Source of the DNA: Alistipes sp.
Lineage (GTDB): Bacteria > Bacteroidota > Bacteroidia > Bacteroidales > Rikenellaceae
Direction of reading: 5' to 3'
Length of the DNA stretch: 64,000 nt
Assembly (NCBI GenBank): GCA_017555695.1
Contig: JAFZFX010000004.1
Location: 1 to 64,000, forward strand
Shown: positions 16,468 to 25,411 of the stretch, one piece after another
Numbering within the stretch: the stretch's first letter is position 1
Layout: each line of letters opens with the position of its first letter
The notes under the pieces: generated by a model
Databases searched by the model: none
Seen by the model: the letters and a program-made list of their open reading frames with translations, nothing else
Told to the model about the DNA's origin: nothing
Position numbers and translations under genes: made by a program

Positions 16468-17601
16468 TTATTTCTTGCAAGCGATGCGCTTAAATGCCTT
16501 CATAAGATCCACCTTCCATGTTAGACCTATGTTTACGCAGTTACGCTTGGTATAGTTGTTCGACATCCACGCTGCGTGCAGACGGACGCTCTTATTCTCC
16601 TTCAATGGGAAATACTCCAAGCCTGCGCCGTAGAACCAGTAGTCCTGACCCGCGATAAGGAATGCCGGTATCGTTGCCAAATTCTCCTCGTTGGCGGCAA
16701 TCTTCTCCTCCGTAGAGAGGTATTCGCCACTAAAATCATAGGGCAAGTCGTCGTTTGTACGCTCCCAACCCAATTTTCCGAAGAGGCGGAACTTATCGCC
16801 GAAATCATACGATGGCATAAAGTGTATAGTAATCTCATCGTTGCAGTTGATATCTGCACCACGCATAATGCAATCCAATCCGAGCGTGAGATTGCCAGCG
16901 TAGAACATATTACCCATAGCAATCAGATTTACGAACTTACCCTTCTCATACTCAAACATATTTGCACTCCAGAATGATTCATACCAATCCCACGAGCCGC
17001 GCCATCCCAAGTTGTAGGCATAGAGATTATCCTCTTTGGGCCTGTATGAAAAAGGTGAATTCGTTGCTTGAAGTGCTACAGATGAGGTCTCTGATTTGTT
17101 GGTCCATACAGCCTGAATACCCCAATGGTTGCTACTCCAACTGTTGTAGAACATAGAGTTCATATCATAATATGAGTCATTGTCGTAGGCGTCGTCCTCG
17201 AAACTACCGAGCAAAACACCTTGCTTACCTGCTATAAAGGTAAAGCCGCCGACATCGTAATTCAATGTCAAACAATCTGTATTGTCAAAGACGGATGTAT
17301 CTTCGCTGTTTGCCGTAAAGAGTTTTTGGTATAGCGAATAAGAGAAATTCTTGCTAATTTTACCCTCAATGTCAAGATATAAGCCTTCGCCGCCAAAACC
17401 GGCTGCTCCACCGGAGACTATTCCGTTGTACCCAAACTTCGAATCGAGTAAAATTGACGGAGTGTAATCTACGATTTCTTTGGCGCTCACATCCTCCCCA
17501 GATGAAGACATCTGCATCTGCGCACTACTATTTACTTCCTGCGCAACCGCAGAGCCGGCTATCAAAAGCATAGCCCCCAAAAAGGTTAAGTGTCTTTTCA
17601 T
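16468..17601 (-). CDS. Outer-membrane barrel (porin-like) heading the polyamine operon
   Basis: 377 residues with a signal peptide ending SAVAQE. The mature protein is rich in Tyr, Trp, Asn and alternating hydrophobic patterns typical of a beta-barrel; the N-terminal repeat region [18 protein letters not shown] opens the barrel. No characterised family could be assigned with certainty. It ends 34 bp before potA in the same direction, and the divergent region upstream holds the only likely promoter area, so co-transcription with potABCD is likely. An outer-membrane entry route for polyamines is an inference from position. It could instead be a structural or phosphate-type porin. Confidence 0.6.
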   Translation of the reverse strand: MKRHLTFLGAMLLIAGSAVAQEVNSSAQMQMSSSGEDVSAKEIVDYTPSILLDSKFGYNGIVSGGAAGFGGEGLYLDIEGKISKNFSYSLYQKLFTANSEDTSVFDNTDCLTLNYDVGGFTFIAGKQGVLLGSFEDDAYDNDSYYDMNSMFYNSWSSNHWGIQAVWTNKSETSSVALQATNSPFSYRPKEDNLYAYNLGWRGSWDWYESFWSANMFEYEKGKFVNLIAMGNMFYAGNLTLGLDCIMRGADINCNDEITIHFMPSYDFGDKFRLFGKLGWERTNDDLPYDFSGEYLSTEEKIAANEENLATIPAFLIAGQDYWFYGAGLEYFPLKENKSVRLHAAWMSNNYTKRNCVNIGLTWKVDLMKAFKRIACKK

Positions 17602-18026
17602 TAAGCAGTAAAAAATTAATTACATAAGAGTATAATTTTGTAAATTGTTTAATGTTTTTTTTTACACTGCGAGTAAAACCCCACAGTGAAAAAATTTGCG
17701 GTTACAATGCCCGCTCAATCACGAACATACAACCGCAATATTCACCAGACAAAAGTATGAAAAAAAATTAAAATCACACCCTTTTAGCAAACTTTTTTGT
17801 GCATTTTTTACGCTTATTGCAATAGTGGGTTTTCGCCCATTTCCCCTTTGGCTCAATTTACCCTCTCAATACCAATCTAATACCCCTCCGCTGTGGCTTC
17901 TTGGGCAAAGTTTCGCTCTCGCGCGTTTGACAATACAAAAAATATGTGTTATATTTGCGGGACTGCCCGACTATGGCTTTCGGGCTATTTATTTTATTTG
18001 TCTGCAAGCAGCAAATGAACCCATAG
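17602..18026. other. Divergent intergenic region (425 bp)
   Basis: This lies between the leftward porin-pot operon and the rightward cytochrome operon. It contains an imperfect hairpin CACTG/CAGTG flanked by T and A runs (about 17655-17694) and a good rightward promoter at 17927-17957. The frame open across 17696-18043 overlaps the promoter and has no family features. No clear leftward promoter was found for the porin gene. Confidence 0.5.
17927..17957 (+). promoter_or_regulatory. Promoter of the cytochrome/chorismatase operon
   Basis: TTG at 17927-17929 (within GTTTGAC), a 20-nt gap, then TATATTTG at 17950-17957, a near-ideal Bacteroidetes promoter. The leader to the ATG at 18027 is about 60 nt. 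Confidence 0.7.
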
Positions 18027-19796
18027 ATGAAGAACTTTATTAAACTACTACCGATACTTCTAACCGCCACACTGATGTTGTGTTATGCCTCCGAACAGAA
18101 GGAGAGTAAACCACTTTACACGACCGATGTGGCGATTACTTCAGACGGCTCCATCCTCATCGCAAATGAGGGTACGGCCGAGGTGTGCCTACTCGACAGC
18201 AAGGGTACGGTACGCTGGTCGTGGAAGTTGGAGGAGCCCGCAACGGGTGTTGTAGTATCTGGCGATAAAGCCTTCTTCACGAGTAGCCACCATCGTGGCA
18301 CACTCTACTGCGTCTCTTTGGCTGACAATTCTGTGTTATATACTACCCCGCTGTTGATGGGAGTTTGCGCCCCCACCGTTAGTCACGACGGCAAGAGAGT
18401 ATATGTTTGTAATCGATATAAAGGTTCTATCTGCGAAGTAGATACCTCTTCGGGCGAGATTCTGCGCGAGGTACAGGTCCTGCGTGAGCCTTGTGCCGCA
18501 GTTCTATCTACAGATGGTAACTTCCTCTATGTAAACAATGCCCTGCCTGCGCAGCGAGCCGATGTAGATTATGTAGCCGCTGATGTGTCGGTAATCGACT
18601 GTCGTACATTCAAGCGCATCAAGGATATAAAACTCAGCAATGGCAGTAATGCTCTGCGTGGCATAGCAGCATCACCCGACGGCAAGTATATATTTGTTGC
18701 TCACAATTTAGGTCGCTTTCAGGTGCCTACCTCCCAGCTTCAGCAGGGTTGGATGAATACCAACGCCGTTAGCATCATCGATGCACAAACTCAACAACTT
18801 ATTGGCTCTGTATCACTTGACGAGCCCGACCGAGGTGCTGGTGGTATCTGGGATGTGGAGTGCGATGGCCGCTACCTTATTACCTCACAATCTGGTACTC
18901 ACGATGTGAGCATTGTGGATTATAAAGCTATGGTCGAGAAACTTACGACCTACAAAGATTACTCGAAACTCGACTACGACCTCTACTTTATGCAGGGTAT
19001 CCGTCGCCGTCTGCCCATCAATGGCAACGGCCCACGCAATATTGCACTGCAGGGCGACAAACTCTATGTCCCCACATTCTTCTCCGATACGCTCAATATC
19101 GTAAATCTCAACAATTTAGATGTTGATTTTATTGCGTGTAACCCCAACCGTATCGAATCATCGGTAGATCGTGGCCGCAAGGCTTTCAACGATGCACGCC
19201 TCTGCTATCAGAATTGGCAATCGTGCAACGGATGTCATCCCGACGAAGGTCGCACCGACGGAATGAATTGGGACTTGATGAACGACAATATTGGCAACCC
19301 TAAGAACTGCAAGAGTATGTTGCACAGCTTCGAGACACCGAAGTGTATGATTTCGGGTATCCGAGACTCGGCCGCCATTGCAGTTCGTGCAGGATATAAA
19401 TTCATACAATTCTGTGATGTAGAGGAGGATATTGCAGTGTGTGTAGATAACTACATACGCTCACTTAAGCCTCTGCCAAGCCCCTATCTTGTCGATGGTA
19501 AACTTTCGGATAAAGCCATCGAAGGTCGTCACATCTACGAGAAACGAGGTTGTGCCGATTGTCATTCGGGCCCATACTACACAGATATGAAGATGCACCG
19601 CATCGGCGAAGATATTGAGTTTGAAGCCGGTTGGGACACCCCCACATTGAGCGAGGTATGGCGCACCGCACCCTATCTGTTCGATGGTCGTGCCGCCACT
19701 ATGGAGGATGTATTCTTTGTCCACCGACACGGCATCGAGGGAAAGATTACACGCAAGGAGGCCGAGGCCCTTGCCGAATATGTTAATTCATTATAA
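18027..19796 (+). CDS. Exported beta-propeller protein with C-terminal diheme cytochrome c (MauG/CcpA-like)
   Basis: 589 residues. A hydrophobic N-terminal signal is followed by a YVTN-type propeller (about 35-370), recognisable from repeated units such as ASPDGKYIFVAHN and STDGNFLYVNNAL. The C-terminal part carries two haem c motifs, CNGCH (C400-H404) and CADCH (C509-H513), in the layout of the cytochrome c peroxidase/MauG superfamily; the segment RTAPYLFDGRAATMEDV is typical of it. Known relatives are periplasmic peroxidases or enzymes oxidising proteins or aromatic molecules. First gene of a three-gene operon; the next start is 2 bp away. LMLC near residue 19 is a poor lipobox, so anchoring is uncertain. 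Confidence 0.8.
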   Translation: MKNFIKLLPILLTATLMLCYASEQKESKPLYTTDVAITSDGSILIANEGTAEVCLLDSKGTVRWSWKLEEPATGVVVSGDKAFFTSSHHRGTLYCVSLADNSVLYTTPLLMGVCAPTVSHDGKRVYVCNRYKGSICEVDTSSGEILREVQVLREPCAAVLSTDGNFLYVNNALPAQRADVDYVAADVSVIDCRTFKRIKDIKLSNGSNALRGIAASPDGKYIFVAHNLGRFQVPTSQLQQGWMNTNAVSIIDAQTQQLIGSVSLDEPDRGAGGIWDVECDGRYLITSQSGTHDVSIVDYKAMVEKLTTYKDYSKLDYDLYFMQGIRRRLPINGNGPRNIALQGDKLYVPTFFSDTLNIVNLNNLDVDFIACNPNRIESSVDRGRKAFNDARLCYQNWQSCNGCHPDEGRTDGMNWDLMNDNIGNPKNCKSMLHSFETPKCMISGIRDSAAIAVRAGYKFIQFCDVEEDIAVCVDNYIRSLKPLPSPYLVDGKLSDKAIEGRHIYEKRGCADCHSGPYYTDMKMHRIGEDIEFEAGWDTPTLSEVWRTAPYLFDGRAATMEDVFFVHRHGIEGKITRKEAEALAEYVNSL

Positions 19797-19798
19797 AT

Positions 19799-20890
19799 AT
19801 GTTATACGATATACACCATTCAACTGCGGCTACATTCGAGAGTGCTCTCGATGAAATCCTGGCCGCTGTAACAGATAAAACTCCGCACCCTTTGCGTGTG
19901 GTAATCTTCGGCACACCAGCGAGTAACGAGGATTATCTCAAGCAACGCTTTAAGTTTGAGCAGGCCTGCGCAGACGCCTTTTCGCCCTGCCCTCTTTTGG
20001 CCTATGTGGCACACGCTCCACTTGGAGAGAGTCTCGTAGCCGAGGTTACATATATGGAGGATGAACCTGCGAAAATCGAGCGACATAGTGACTATATCAT
20101 CGTTGATGACGAATATATCCTCTCGGCTGGTCTTCACTCAGATATTACGCTCCATACGGGCGAGCAGGCAGACAACATCTTCAGCCGAATGAACGAGATA
20201 TTTGCAACCGAGGGTGTCACACCCGCGAATATTGTGCGTCAGTGGAATTATATAGAAAATATCACCGATATAACCCCTTACGGCCAGAATTATCAGCTGT
20301 TTAACGACTCGCGCAGCCAATTCTACAATAGCTGCAGTTGGGACAATGGCTACCCCGCCGCTACGGGCATCGGCACGCAGTTTGGTGGAGTTGTTGTGGT
20401 ATTCGATGTTATGCGCCACAGCGCCGAGCGTAGCCGCGCAATAGATAACCCGTTGCAGATTTCGGCACACTCATATTCACAGCAGGTGCTGATCTCTCCC
20501 GATGAAAAGCAGCATAAGACCACGCCTAAGTTCGAGCGTGCCCGCCATATCGAGCATCTCAACGGTAAGCAGATGCTATATATATCTGGTACCGCCGCCA
20601 TTCGTGGTGAGAATAGTTGCCGTGAGGATATCATCGAGCAGACCGTGCTCACGATGGAGAACATCAATACATTGGCAAGCGCTGAAACAATGGCAAAATA
20701 TGGTGTTGTCAGCCCTGCCGATTTGGAGTACACTATGCTTCGCATCTACTTAAAGCACGACTTTAACTTAGATGCTGTAAAGCAGTGGTTTGATGAAAAT
20801 TATCCTTCCGTGGAAAAGGTATATCTCTTGGCCGACATCTGCCGTGAGGAGTTGCTTATCGAGATCGAAGGTATTGCAGCCGAGAAATAA
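19799..20890 (+). CDS. Chorismatase-family enzyme (FkbO/Hyg5/XanB2-like)
   Basis: 363 residues with no signal peptide, so cytosolic. The pseudo-RutC (YjgF-like) fold of chorismatases is suggested by the conserved blocks YQLFNDSRSQFY, PAATGIG (ATGIG, residues 188-192) and ISGTAAIRGENS (residues 262-273), followed by a TVLTMENI helix. Known family members cleave or rearrange chorismate to 3-hydroxybenzoate, 4-hydroxybenzoate or a dihydroxycyclohexadiene carboxylate; annotations often read 'pteridine-dependent dioxygenase'. Product type cannot be decided here. It is tightly packed between two exported multihaem-type genes (gaps of 2 and 27 bp), an unusual setting. Confidence 0.75.
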   Translation: MLYDIHHSTAATFESALDEILAAVTDKTPHPLRVVIFGTPASNEDYLKQRFKFEQACADAFSPCPLLAYVAHAPLGESLVAEVTYMEDEPAKIERHSDYIIVDDEYILSAGLHSDITLHTGEQADNIFSRMNEIFATEGVTPANIVRQWNYIENITDITPYGQNYQLFNDSRSQFYNSCSWDNGYPAATGIGTQFGGVVVVFDVMRHSAERSRAIDNPLQISAHSYSQQVLISPDEKQHKTTPKFERARHIEHLNGKQMLYISGTAAIRGENSCREDIIEQTVLTMENINTLASAETMAKYGVVSPADLEYTMLRIYLKHDFNLDAVKQWFDENYPSVEKVYLLADICREELLIEIEGIAAEK

Positions 20891-20917
20891 GAACATTCAT
20901 ATAAAATAGGCGTTGAT

Positions 20918-23900
20918 ATGAGAGCGAAACTATTAACCCTTGTGGCCCTATTTTGCGCCACAGCCGTGTGGGGACAATTAACCCCGCAACAGAGTCGCAG
21001 TTTGCAGATTCAAAACGAATTGGACTACTTCTCTGTGGAGTCGGTCCGCAGTGCGTACAACGATTTCTGCAAAACACCCAACTACGACGCTGCTAAATTT
21101 GGAGCAGTGCTGACCGAGTTGGAGGCACTTGCGAAGCAGGGCGACAGCCCCGAGCAGAGGGAGAAAGTAGTTAAACTAAAGCGTGAGATACTATTATCTA
21201 ATCCACTGCTGGACAATGCTAAAATCATTGTTGGTCGCTATCGCGTTGGCAAAAACGCTCGTTCTGTTTGGGCCCCTTCGCTCGGCACTCAGAACAACAA
21301 CTGGTCTAACCAGTCATCAGCCTCACGCAGTGGTTTCGATGCCGAAATTGCCGAGCTTACAAATCTCCGTGGCGAGATTCAGTCACGCACTATTTATAAA
21401 CCCACCAACGGCTCTTCTGTCACCGATCTGCTTTTGCATTGGGACGGTGAGCGCATTCTCTTTACTGCAGCCGATGATTCACGCCGCTGGGGTATCTACG
21501 AGGTTGGCCGTAATGGTGAGGGTCTAAAGAGGGTTATCAATATCGATGAGCCCGATTTGGAGTTCTTCGATGCTGCCTATATGCCTGATGGTCGCATAGT
21601 TGCAATGAGTAACATTGGTTATCAGGGTGTTCCTTGCGTAAGTGGTGATGACCCCGTAGGCAATATGATTTCTTATGATCCCAAGACAGGAGCTATGCGC
21701 CGTATGACATTCGACCAGGATGCCAACTGGCACCCTCGAGTGCTCAATAACGGTAGATTGATGTATGTCCGTTGGGAGTACACAGACCTTACGCACTACT
21801 ACTCTCGTTTTGTGATGCATGCCAATCCCGACGGCACCGAGACCAAGGCTCTGTATGGTAGTGGCGGTTGGTTCCCCAACTCTATTTTTGATGTGCAGCC
21901 TCTGCCTAATGGCAACAATACATTCGTTGGTATCATCTCTGGCCACCACGGCATAGCTCGTTCGGGTCGCCTTATTATCTTCGATCCCGCGCGTGGCCGC
22001 AAGGAGACCAAAGGTATGGTGCAGGAGATGCCCTTCAGCAAGCGCGAGATTGTACCACTTATTAAAGACGAGTTAGTAAATGATGTATGGCCTCAATTTA
22101 TTAAGCCATACCCCATCAGCGACAAGTATTTCCTCGTAGCGGGTAAGCTTACGCCCGAATCATTATGGGGAATCTATCTCGTTGATGTTTTCGATAATAT
22201 GACTCTTATTGCAGAGTATGAGGGCGAGGGACTAATCAACCCCATCATCGTGAATAAGCGCCCCACTCCGCCCATCATTCCCGACCGCATCAAGCCTACT
22301 GATAAGGAGGCAACGGTATTCATTCAGGATATCTATGAGGGAGAGGGTCTGCCCAATGTACCCAAGGGCACAGTCAAGAAATTGAGAGTCTTCGCGTACG
22401 AATATGCCTATATCAAGTCACAGTCTGACCATGTGGCTCAAGGTATCCAGAGTGGTTGGGATATCAAGCGACACCTAGGCGATGTAGATGTCGAGAGCGA
22501 TGGCTCGGCAATATTCAAGATTCCCGCTAACACTCCCGTGTCGTTCCAGCCGTTGGATGACGAGGGTCGCGCAATTCAGTGGATGCGTAGTTGGGTAACG
22601 GGTATGCCTGGCGAGGTCTTGTCTTGCGTGGGATGTCACGAAGATCAGAACTCAATGCCAATTCCCAAGCGTGTGGAGGCTTCGCAGAAGTCGCCCGCCT
22701 CATTGCAGACTCCCGAGGGCGGTGTTCGCCCATTCACATACGAATTGGAGGTACAGCCTATTCTCGACCGCAACTGCGTTGCTTGTCACAACAAGGATGG
22801 CGCAAATCCCGACTTTACCGGTGGTGTGAAGGTGCAGGATGCCCCCTCTCGATATGCAAAATCTGGCCAGTTGCATCTCTGGCAGAGCTATTTGAATCTC
22901 CACCCCTATGTAAACCGTCAAGGTCCTGAGGCCGATATTTATGTAATGAAACCTTATGAGTACCACGCATCAACAAGCGAGTTGGTTCGTATGCTCAAGG
23001 GGGGGCATCACGGCGTGGAGCTGACCGACAAGGAGTGGCGCACATTGTATATGTGGATTGATTTTAACGCCCCCTGTCACGGACAGTTTGTATATAACGA
23101 TGTGGCCCTATGCCCAACAACTCAATATGATCGTCGCATCGAGTTGGCCAATAAATATGGTAATGGCGCGGGTGTAGAGTGGAAGCGCGAGATTGAGGAT
23201 TATGCTAATTATGTAAAGCAGCAGAACAACGATCCCGTAGAACATAAAGCCAAGGAGCAACACTACAAGGATGCCAAGAGCAAGCGATTCCCATTCTCGG
23301 CCGAGCAGGCAAAGGAGATGGCGGAGCGCTATGGAGAGCAGCGTCGCACCATAGAACTTGCTGATGGTGTTGAATTGACCCTCGTGCGCATCCCTGCGGG
23401 CGAATTCGTTATGGGTAACAACCGCCGAGGTTCTGGTAATGCACCCGAGAGTGTGGTGAAGATTTCTCATCCATTCTGGATGTCGGCTACCGAGATTACC
23501 AATGCTCAATACAACACCGTATTCCCCGACCACGACAGCCGCTATACAGCGCAGTTCTGGAAGGATCATGTGGGACCTGGCTATGCGGCCAATCGCCCCA
23601 ACCAGCCCGTCACTCGTATAACTTGGCAACAGGCAATGGATTTCTGTGCCACAATCAGCGAGCGTTGCGGTGTTAAGGCTACCCTACCCACCGAGGCACA
23701 ATGGGAGTGGGCTTGCCGCGCTGGTAGCGATACCGACTTTTGGTATGGCGATCTGAATGGAGACTTCTCGAAGTGCGAGAATATGGCCGACAAGCAGTTG
23801 CGTAAGATGGCTGTTTCGGGCATCGACCCCCAGCCCGTATCGGAGAAGTCGTGGGTATATAGTTACTATACATTTATGCCTCGCGAGGATAGTGTAGATG

Positions 23901-24166
23901 ACGGAACGATGACTATCGCCGATGTAGCACAATATACACCCAACCAGTGGGGATTGTACGATATGCACGGAAATGTGGCCGAGTTCACGCGCTCGACATA
24001 CGCCACCTACCCCTATAAGGGTGAACCGAAAGAGGGCGACACAAAGGTAGTGCGCGGTGGCGCTTGGAATAGCCGACCCAAGCACTCTGCGTCGTATATT
24101 CGTAACTCATACTTTATGTGGCAACCCGCCAACAATGTCGGCTTCCGCATAATCATCGAAGAGTAA
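20918..24166 (+). CDS. Exported HzsA-like diheme protein fused to an FGE-like (SUMF1) domain
   Basis: 1082 residues with a signal peptide ending AVWGQ. Residues ~160-560 resemble the middle domain of the hydrazine synthase alpha subunit family (blocks such as SIFDVQPLPNGN, GIISGHHGIARSGRL and WPQFIKPYPISDKY). Two haem c motifs follow, CVGCH (C570-H574) and CVACH (C620-H624). Residues ~820-1082 are a formylglycine-generating-enzyme fold (IPAGEFVMG, LPTEAQWEWACRAG, VVRGGAW, NNVGFRI). The paired active-site cysteines of true FGE are missing (RGGAWNSRPKHSAS), so it is unlikely to make formylglycine. It is the last gene of the operon, with a strong terminator 10 bp after the stop. The reaction is unknown; anammox chemistry is not implied. 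Confidence 0.75.
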   Translation: MRAKLLTLVALFCATAVWGQLTPQQSRSLQIQNELDYFSVESVRSAYNDFCKTPNYDAAKFGAVLTELEALAKQGDSPEQREKVVKLKREILLSNPLLDNAKIIVGRYRVGKNARSVWAPSLGTQNNNWSNQSSASRSGFDAEIAELTNLRGEIQSRTIYKPTNGSSVTDLLLHWDGERILFTAADDSRRWGIYEVGRNGEGLKRVINIDEPDLEFFDAAYMPDGRIVAMSNIGYQGVPCVSGDDPVGNMISYDPKTGAMRRMTFDQDANWHPRVLNNGRLMYVRWEYTDLTHYYSRFVMHANPDGTETKALYGSGGWFPNSIFDVQPLPNGNNTFVGIISGHHGIARSGRLIIFDPARGRKETKGMVQEMPFSKREIVPLIKDELVNDVWPQFIKPYPISDKYFLVAGKLTPESLWGIYLVDVFDNMTLIAEYEGEGLINPIIVNKRPTPPIIPDRIKPTDKEATVFIQDIYEGEGLPNVPKGTVKKLRVFAYEYAYIKSQSDHVAQGIQSGWDIKRHLGDVDVESDGSAIFKIPANTPVSFQPLDDEGRAIQWMRSWVTGMPGEVLSCVGCHEDQNSMPIPKRVEASQKSPASLQTPEGGVRPFTYELEVQPILDRNCVACHNKDGANPDFTGGVKVQDAPSRYAKSGQLHLWQSYLNLHPYVNRQGPEADIYVMKPYEYHASTSELVRMLKGGHHGVELTDKEWRTLYMWIDFNAPCHGQFVYNDVALCPTTQYDRRIELANKYGNGAGVEWKREIEDYANYVKQQNNDPVEHKAKEQHYKDAKSKRFPFSAEQAKEMAERYGEQRRTIELADGVELTLVRIPAGEFVMGNNRRGSGNAPESVVKISHPFWMSATEITNAQYNTVFPDHDSRYTAQFWKDHVGPGYAANRPNQPVTRITWQQAMDFCATISERCGVKATLPTEAQWEWACRAGSDTDFWYGDLNGDFSKCENMADKQLRKMAVSGIDPQPVSEKSWVYSYYTFMPREDSVDDGTMTIADVAQYTPNQWGLYDMHGNVAEFTRSTYATYPYKGEPKEGDTKVVRGGAWNSRPKHSASYIRNSYFMWQPANNVGFRIIIEE

Positions 24167-24175
24167 TTAAAAGAC

Positions 24176-24212
24176 AAGGCGAGAATCAGAGGATAGATTC
24201 TCGCCTTATTTA
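24176..24212 (+). terminator. Terminator of the cytochrome/chorismatase operon
   Basis: A 12-bp perfect stem (24176-24187 with 24196-24207) with an 8-nt loop, then T-rich sequence. Confidence 0.85.
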
Positions 24213-24223
24213 TACCGCAGAAA

Positions 24224-24266
24224 ACGACAGAGCCTATCGCAACAAATGTTGGATAGGCTCTGTTAT
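24224..24266 (-). terminator. Terminator of the BT_3928-like gene
   Basis: CAGAGCCTATC (24228-24238) pairs with GATAGGCTCTG (24252-24262). Read leftward a short T run follows. The loop again carries a CGCAAC motif. Confidence 0.65.
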
Positions 24267-24289
24267 TTTACTACGCGCTTATATCGCGC

Positions 24290-25411
24290 TTAGAACTCTA
24301 TATTACGGCAGTTGTATTTCTCTTCGATAACGCCGTTGTTCAGAACAACAAGGCCCGTTTCTGCTCGAAGCATAGTCTTCATTACGGTTGCGTCGATATT
24401 GTAGCAACGCACCTCACTACTGCCAGCAAAGCTATGATAAACTACCTCACTCCCCAGTGGTTGTGGCGTAAGGCAGATAACTGTTGCGCCCTGCTCCTCG
24501 GCTCTGTCCACAACACCGCGCAGACGCTCGGCGCACTTGTCGCTCACATTATCGAAGGTAGTCACGCATATCATATATACATAACCCTCGCGGCGTAATA
24601 TATCGTATGTTACATTGCCTTCAGCATCAGATATCGAGAACTCGCTAACCAGGGTGTGAATGGCCGAAACTTCATTATCTACGCGAGTCTCAACCCACTC
24701 CCACTTATCCTCGTTCTGCCACTCCTTGTCGTCAATCGAGAATTCACGCAAACGGCCAGTACGACGATTCCTATAGACGAGTACATACTCCTCGGTCTCC
24801 ATCTCCTCCTCGCCTGTATTGTGCTGCGAGGTAATCATACGATAGATATTCGCCCCCTTCTTATATGGCAAGAAGTCAATCAGCGGCAAGTTGTAGTAGC
24901 AGTATGTACCCACACCCATTGCGAAAGTGCAGAACACCGCCGCCAGAGCCACCTCCCAACGCTTGAAGTCGAGAATACGCTGCACGCGATGACGATACCA
25001 AATGATGAATACCATCGGCAGTATAATCAGATTCTTGAAGAATGTCTCCCACGGCGTCAACTTCAGCGCATCGCCAAAACATCCGCAATCCTCGACGGGA
25101 ATCCATGTCGCACTGAGGAATGTCAGAACAGTGAAGAATGACATCGATATTAGGGCAAATATCGACACGAGTCGTGTGCGCACCTTGAACATCAGCATCA
25201 GACCCATCATCAACTCTGCACCGCACAGCCATATAGAGAATATCATACTATATGGACGCAACTCCTCGAAGCCATATATCGACAGATACTCATTGACCCT
25301 CAAAGCAGTACCCCACGGGTCCACCGCCTTGACGAATCCCGAAAATACAAAGGTCAATCCCACCACAACACGACAAATGTGTGATGCTATTTTCAACTTG
25401 CGAGATGCCAT
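24290..25411 (-). CDS. BT_3928-type membrane protein (DoxX/MauE-like) with C-terminal soluble domain
   Basis: 373 residues. Four membrane helices in the N-terminal half form a DoxX/MauE-like unit with the conserved loop VEDCGCFGDALKLTPWETF. The C-terminal ~170 residues are soluble and contain a thioredoxin-like pattern without a CxxC pair. Family members are widespread in Bacteroidales, with a proposed but unproven role in redox or quinone-linked chemistry. The gene overlaps nothing; thymidylate kinase ends one base before its start, so the two are co-transcribed. Confidence 0.75.
   Translation of the reverse strand: MASRKLKIASHICRVVVGLTFVFSGFVKAVDPWGTALRVNEYLSIYGFEELRPYSMIFSIWLCGAELMMGLMLMFKVRTRLVSIFALISMSFFTVLTFLSATWIPVEDCGCFGDALKLTPWETFFKNLIILPMVFIIWYRHRVQRILDFKRWEVALAAVFCTFAMGVGTYCYYNLPLIDFLPYKKGANIYRMITSQHNTGEEEMETEEYVLVYRNRRTGRLREFSIDDKEWQNEDKWEWVETRVDNEVSAIHTLVSEFSISDAEGNVTYDILRREGYVYMICVTTFDNVSDKCAERLRGVVDRAEEQGATVICLTPQPLGSEVVYHSFAGSSEVRCYNIDATVMKTMLRAETGLVVLNNGVIEEKYNCRNIEF

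Noticed and set aside
17696..18043. A 115-codon rightward reading frame before the cytochrome operon
   Set aside because: It covers the strong promoter at 17927-17957 and overlaps the next gene; no recognisable protein features.
20918..24166. Anammox-type hydrazine synthesis
   Set aside because: Only an HzsA-like domain is present; no HzsB/HzsC or hydrazine dehydrogenase genes and the host appears to be a gut-type Bacteroidales. The domain likeness does not imply the reaction.
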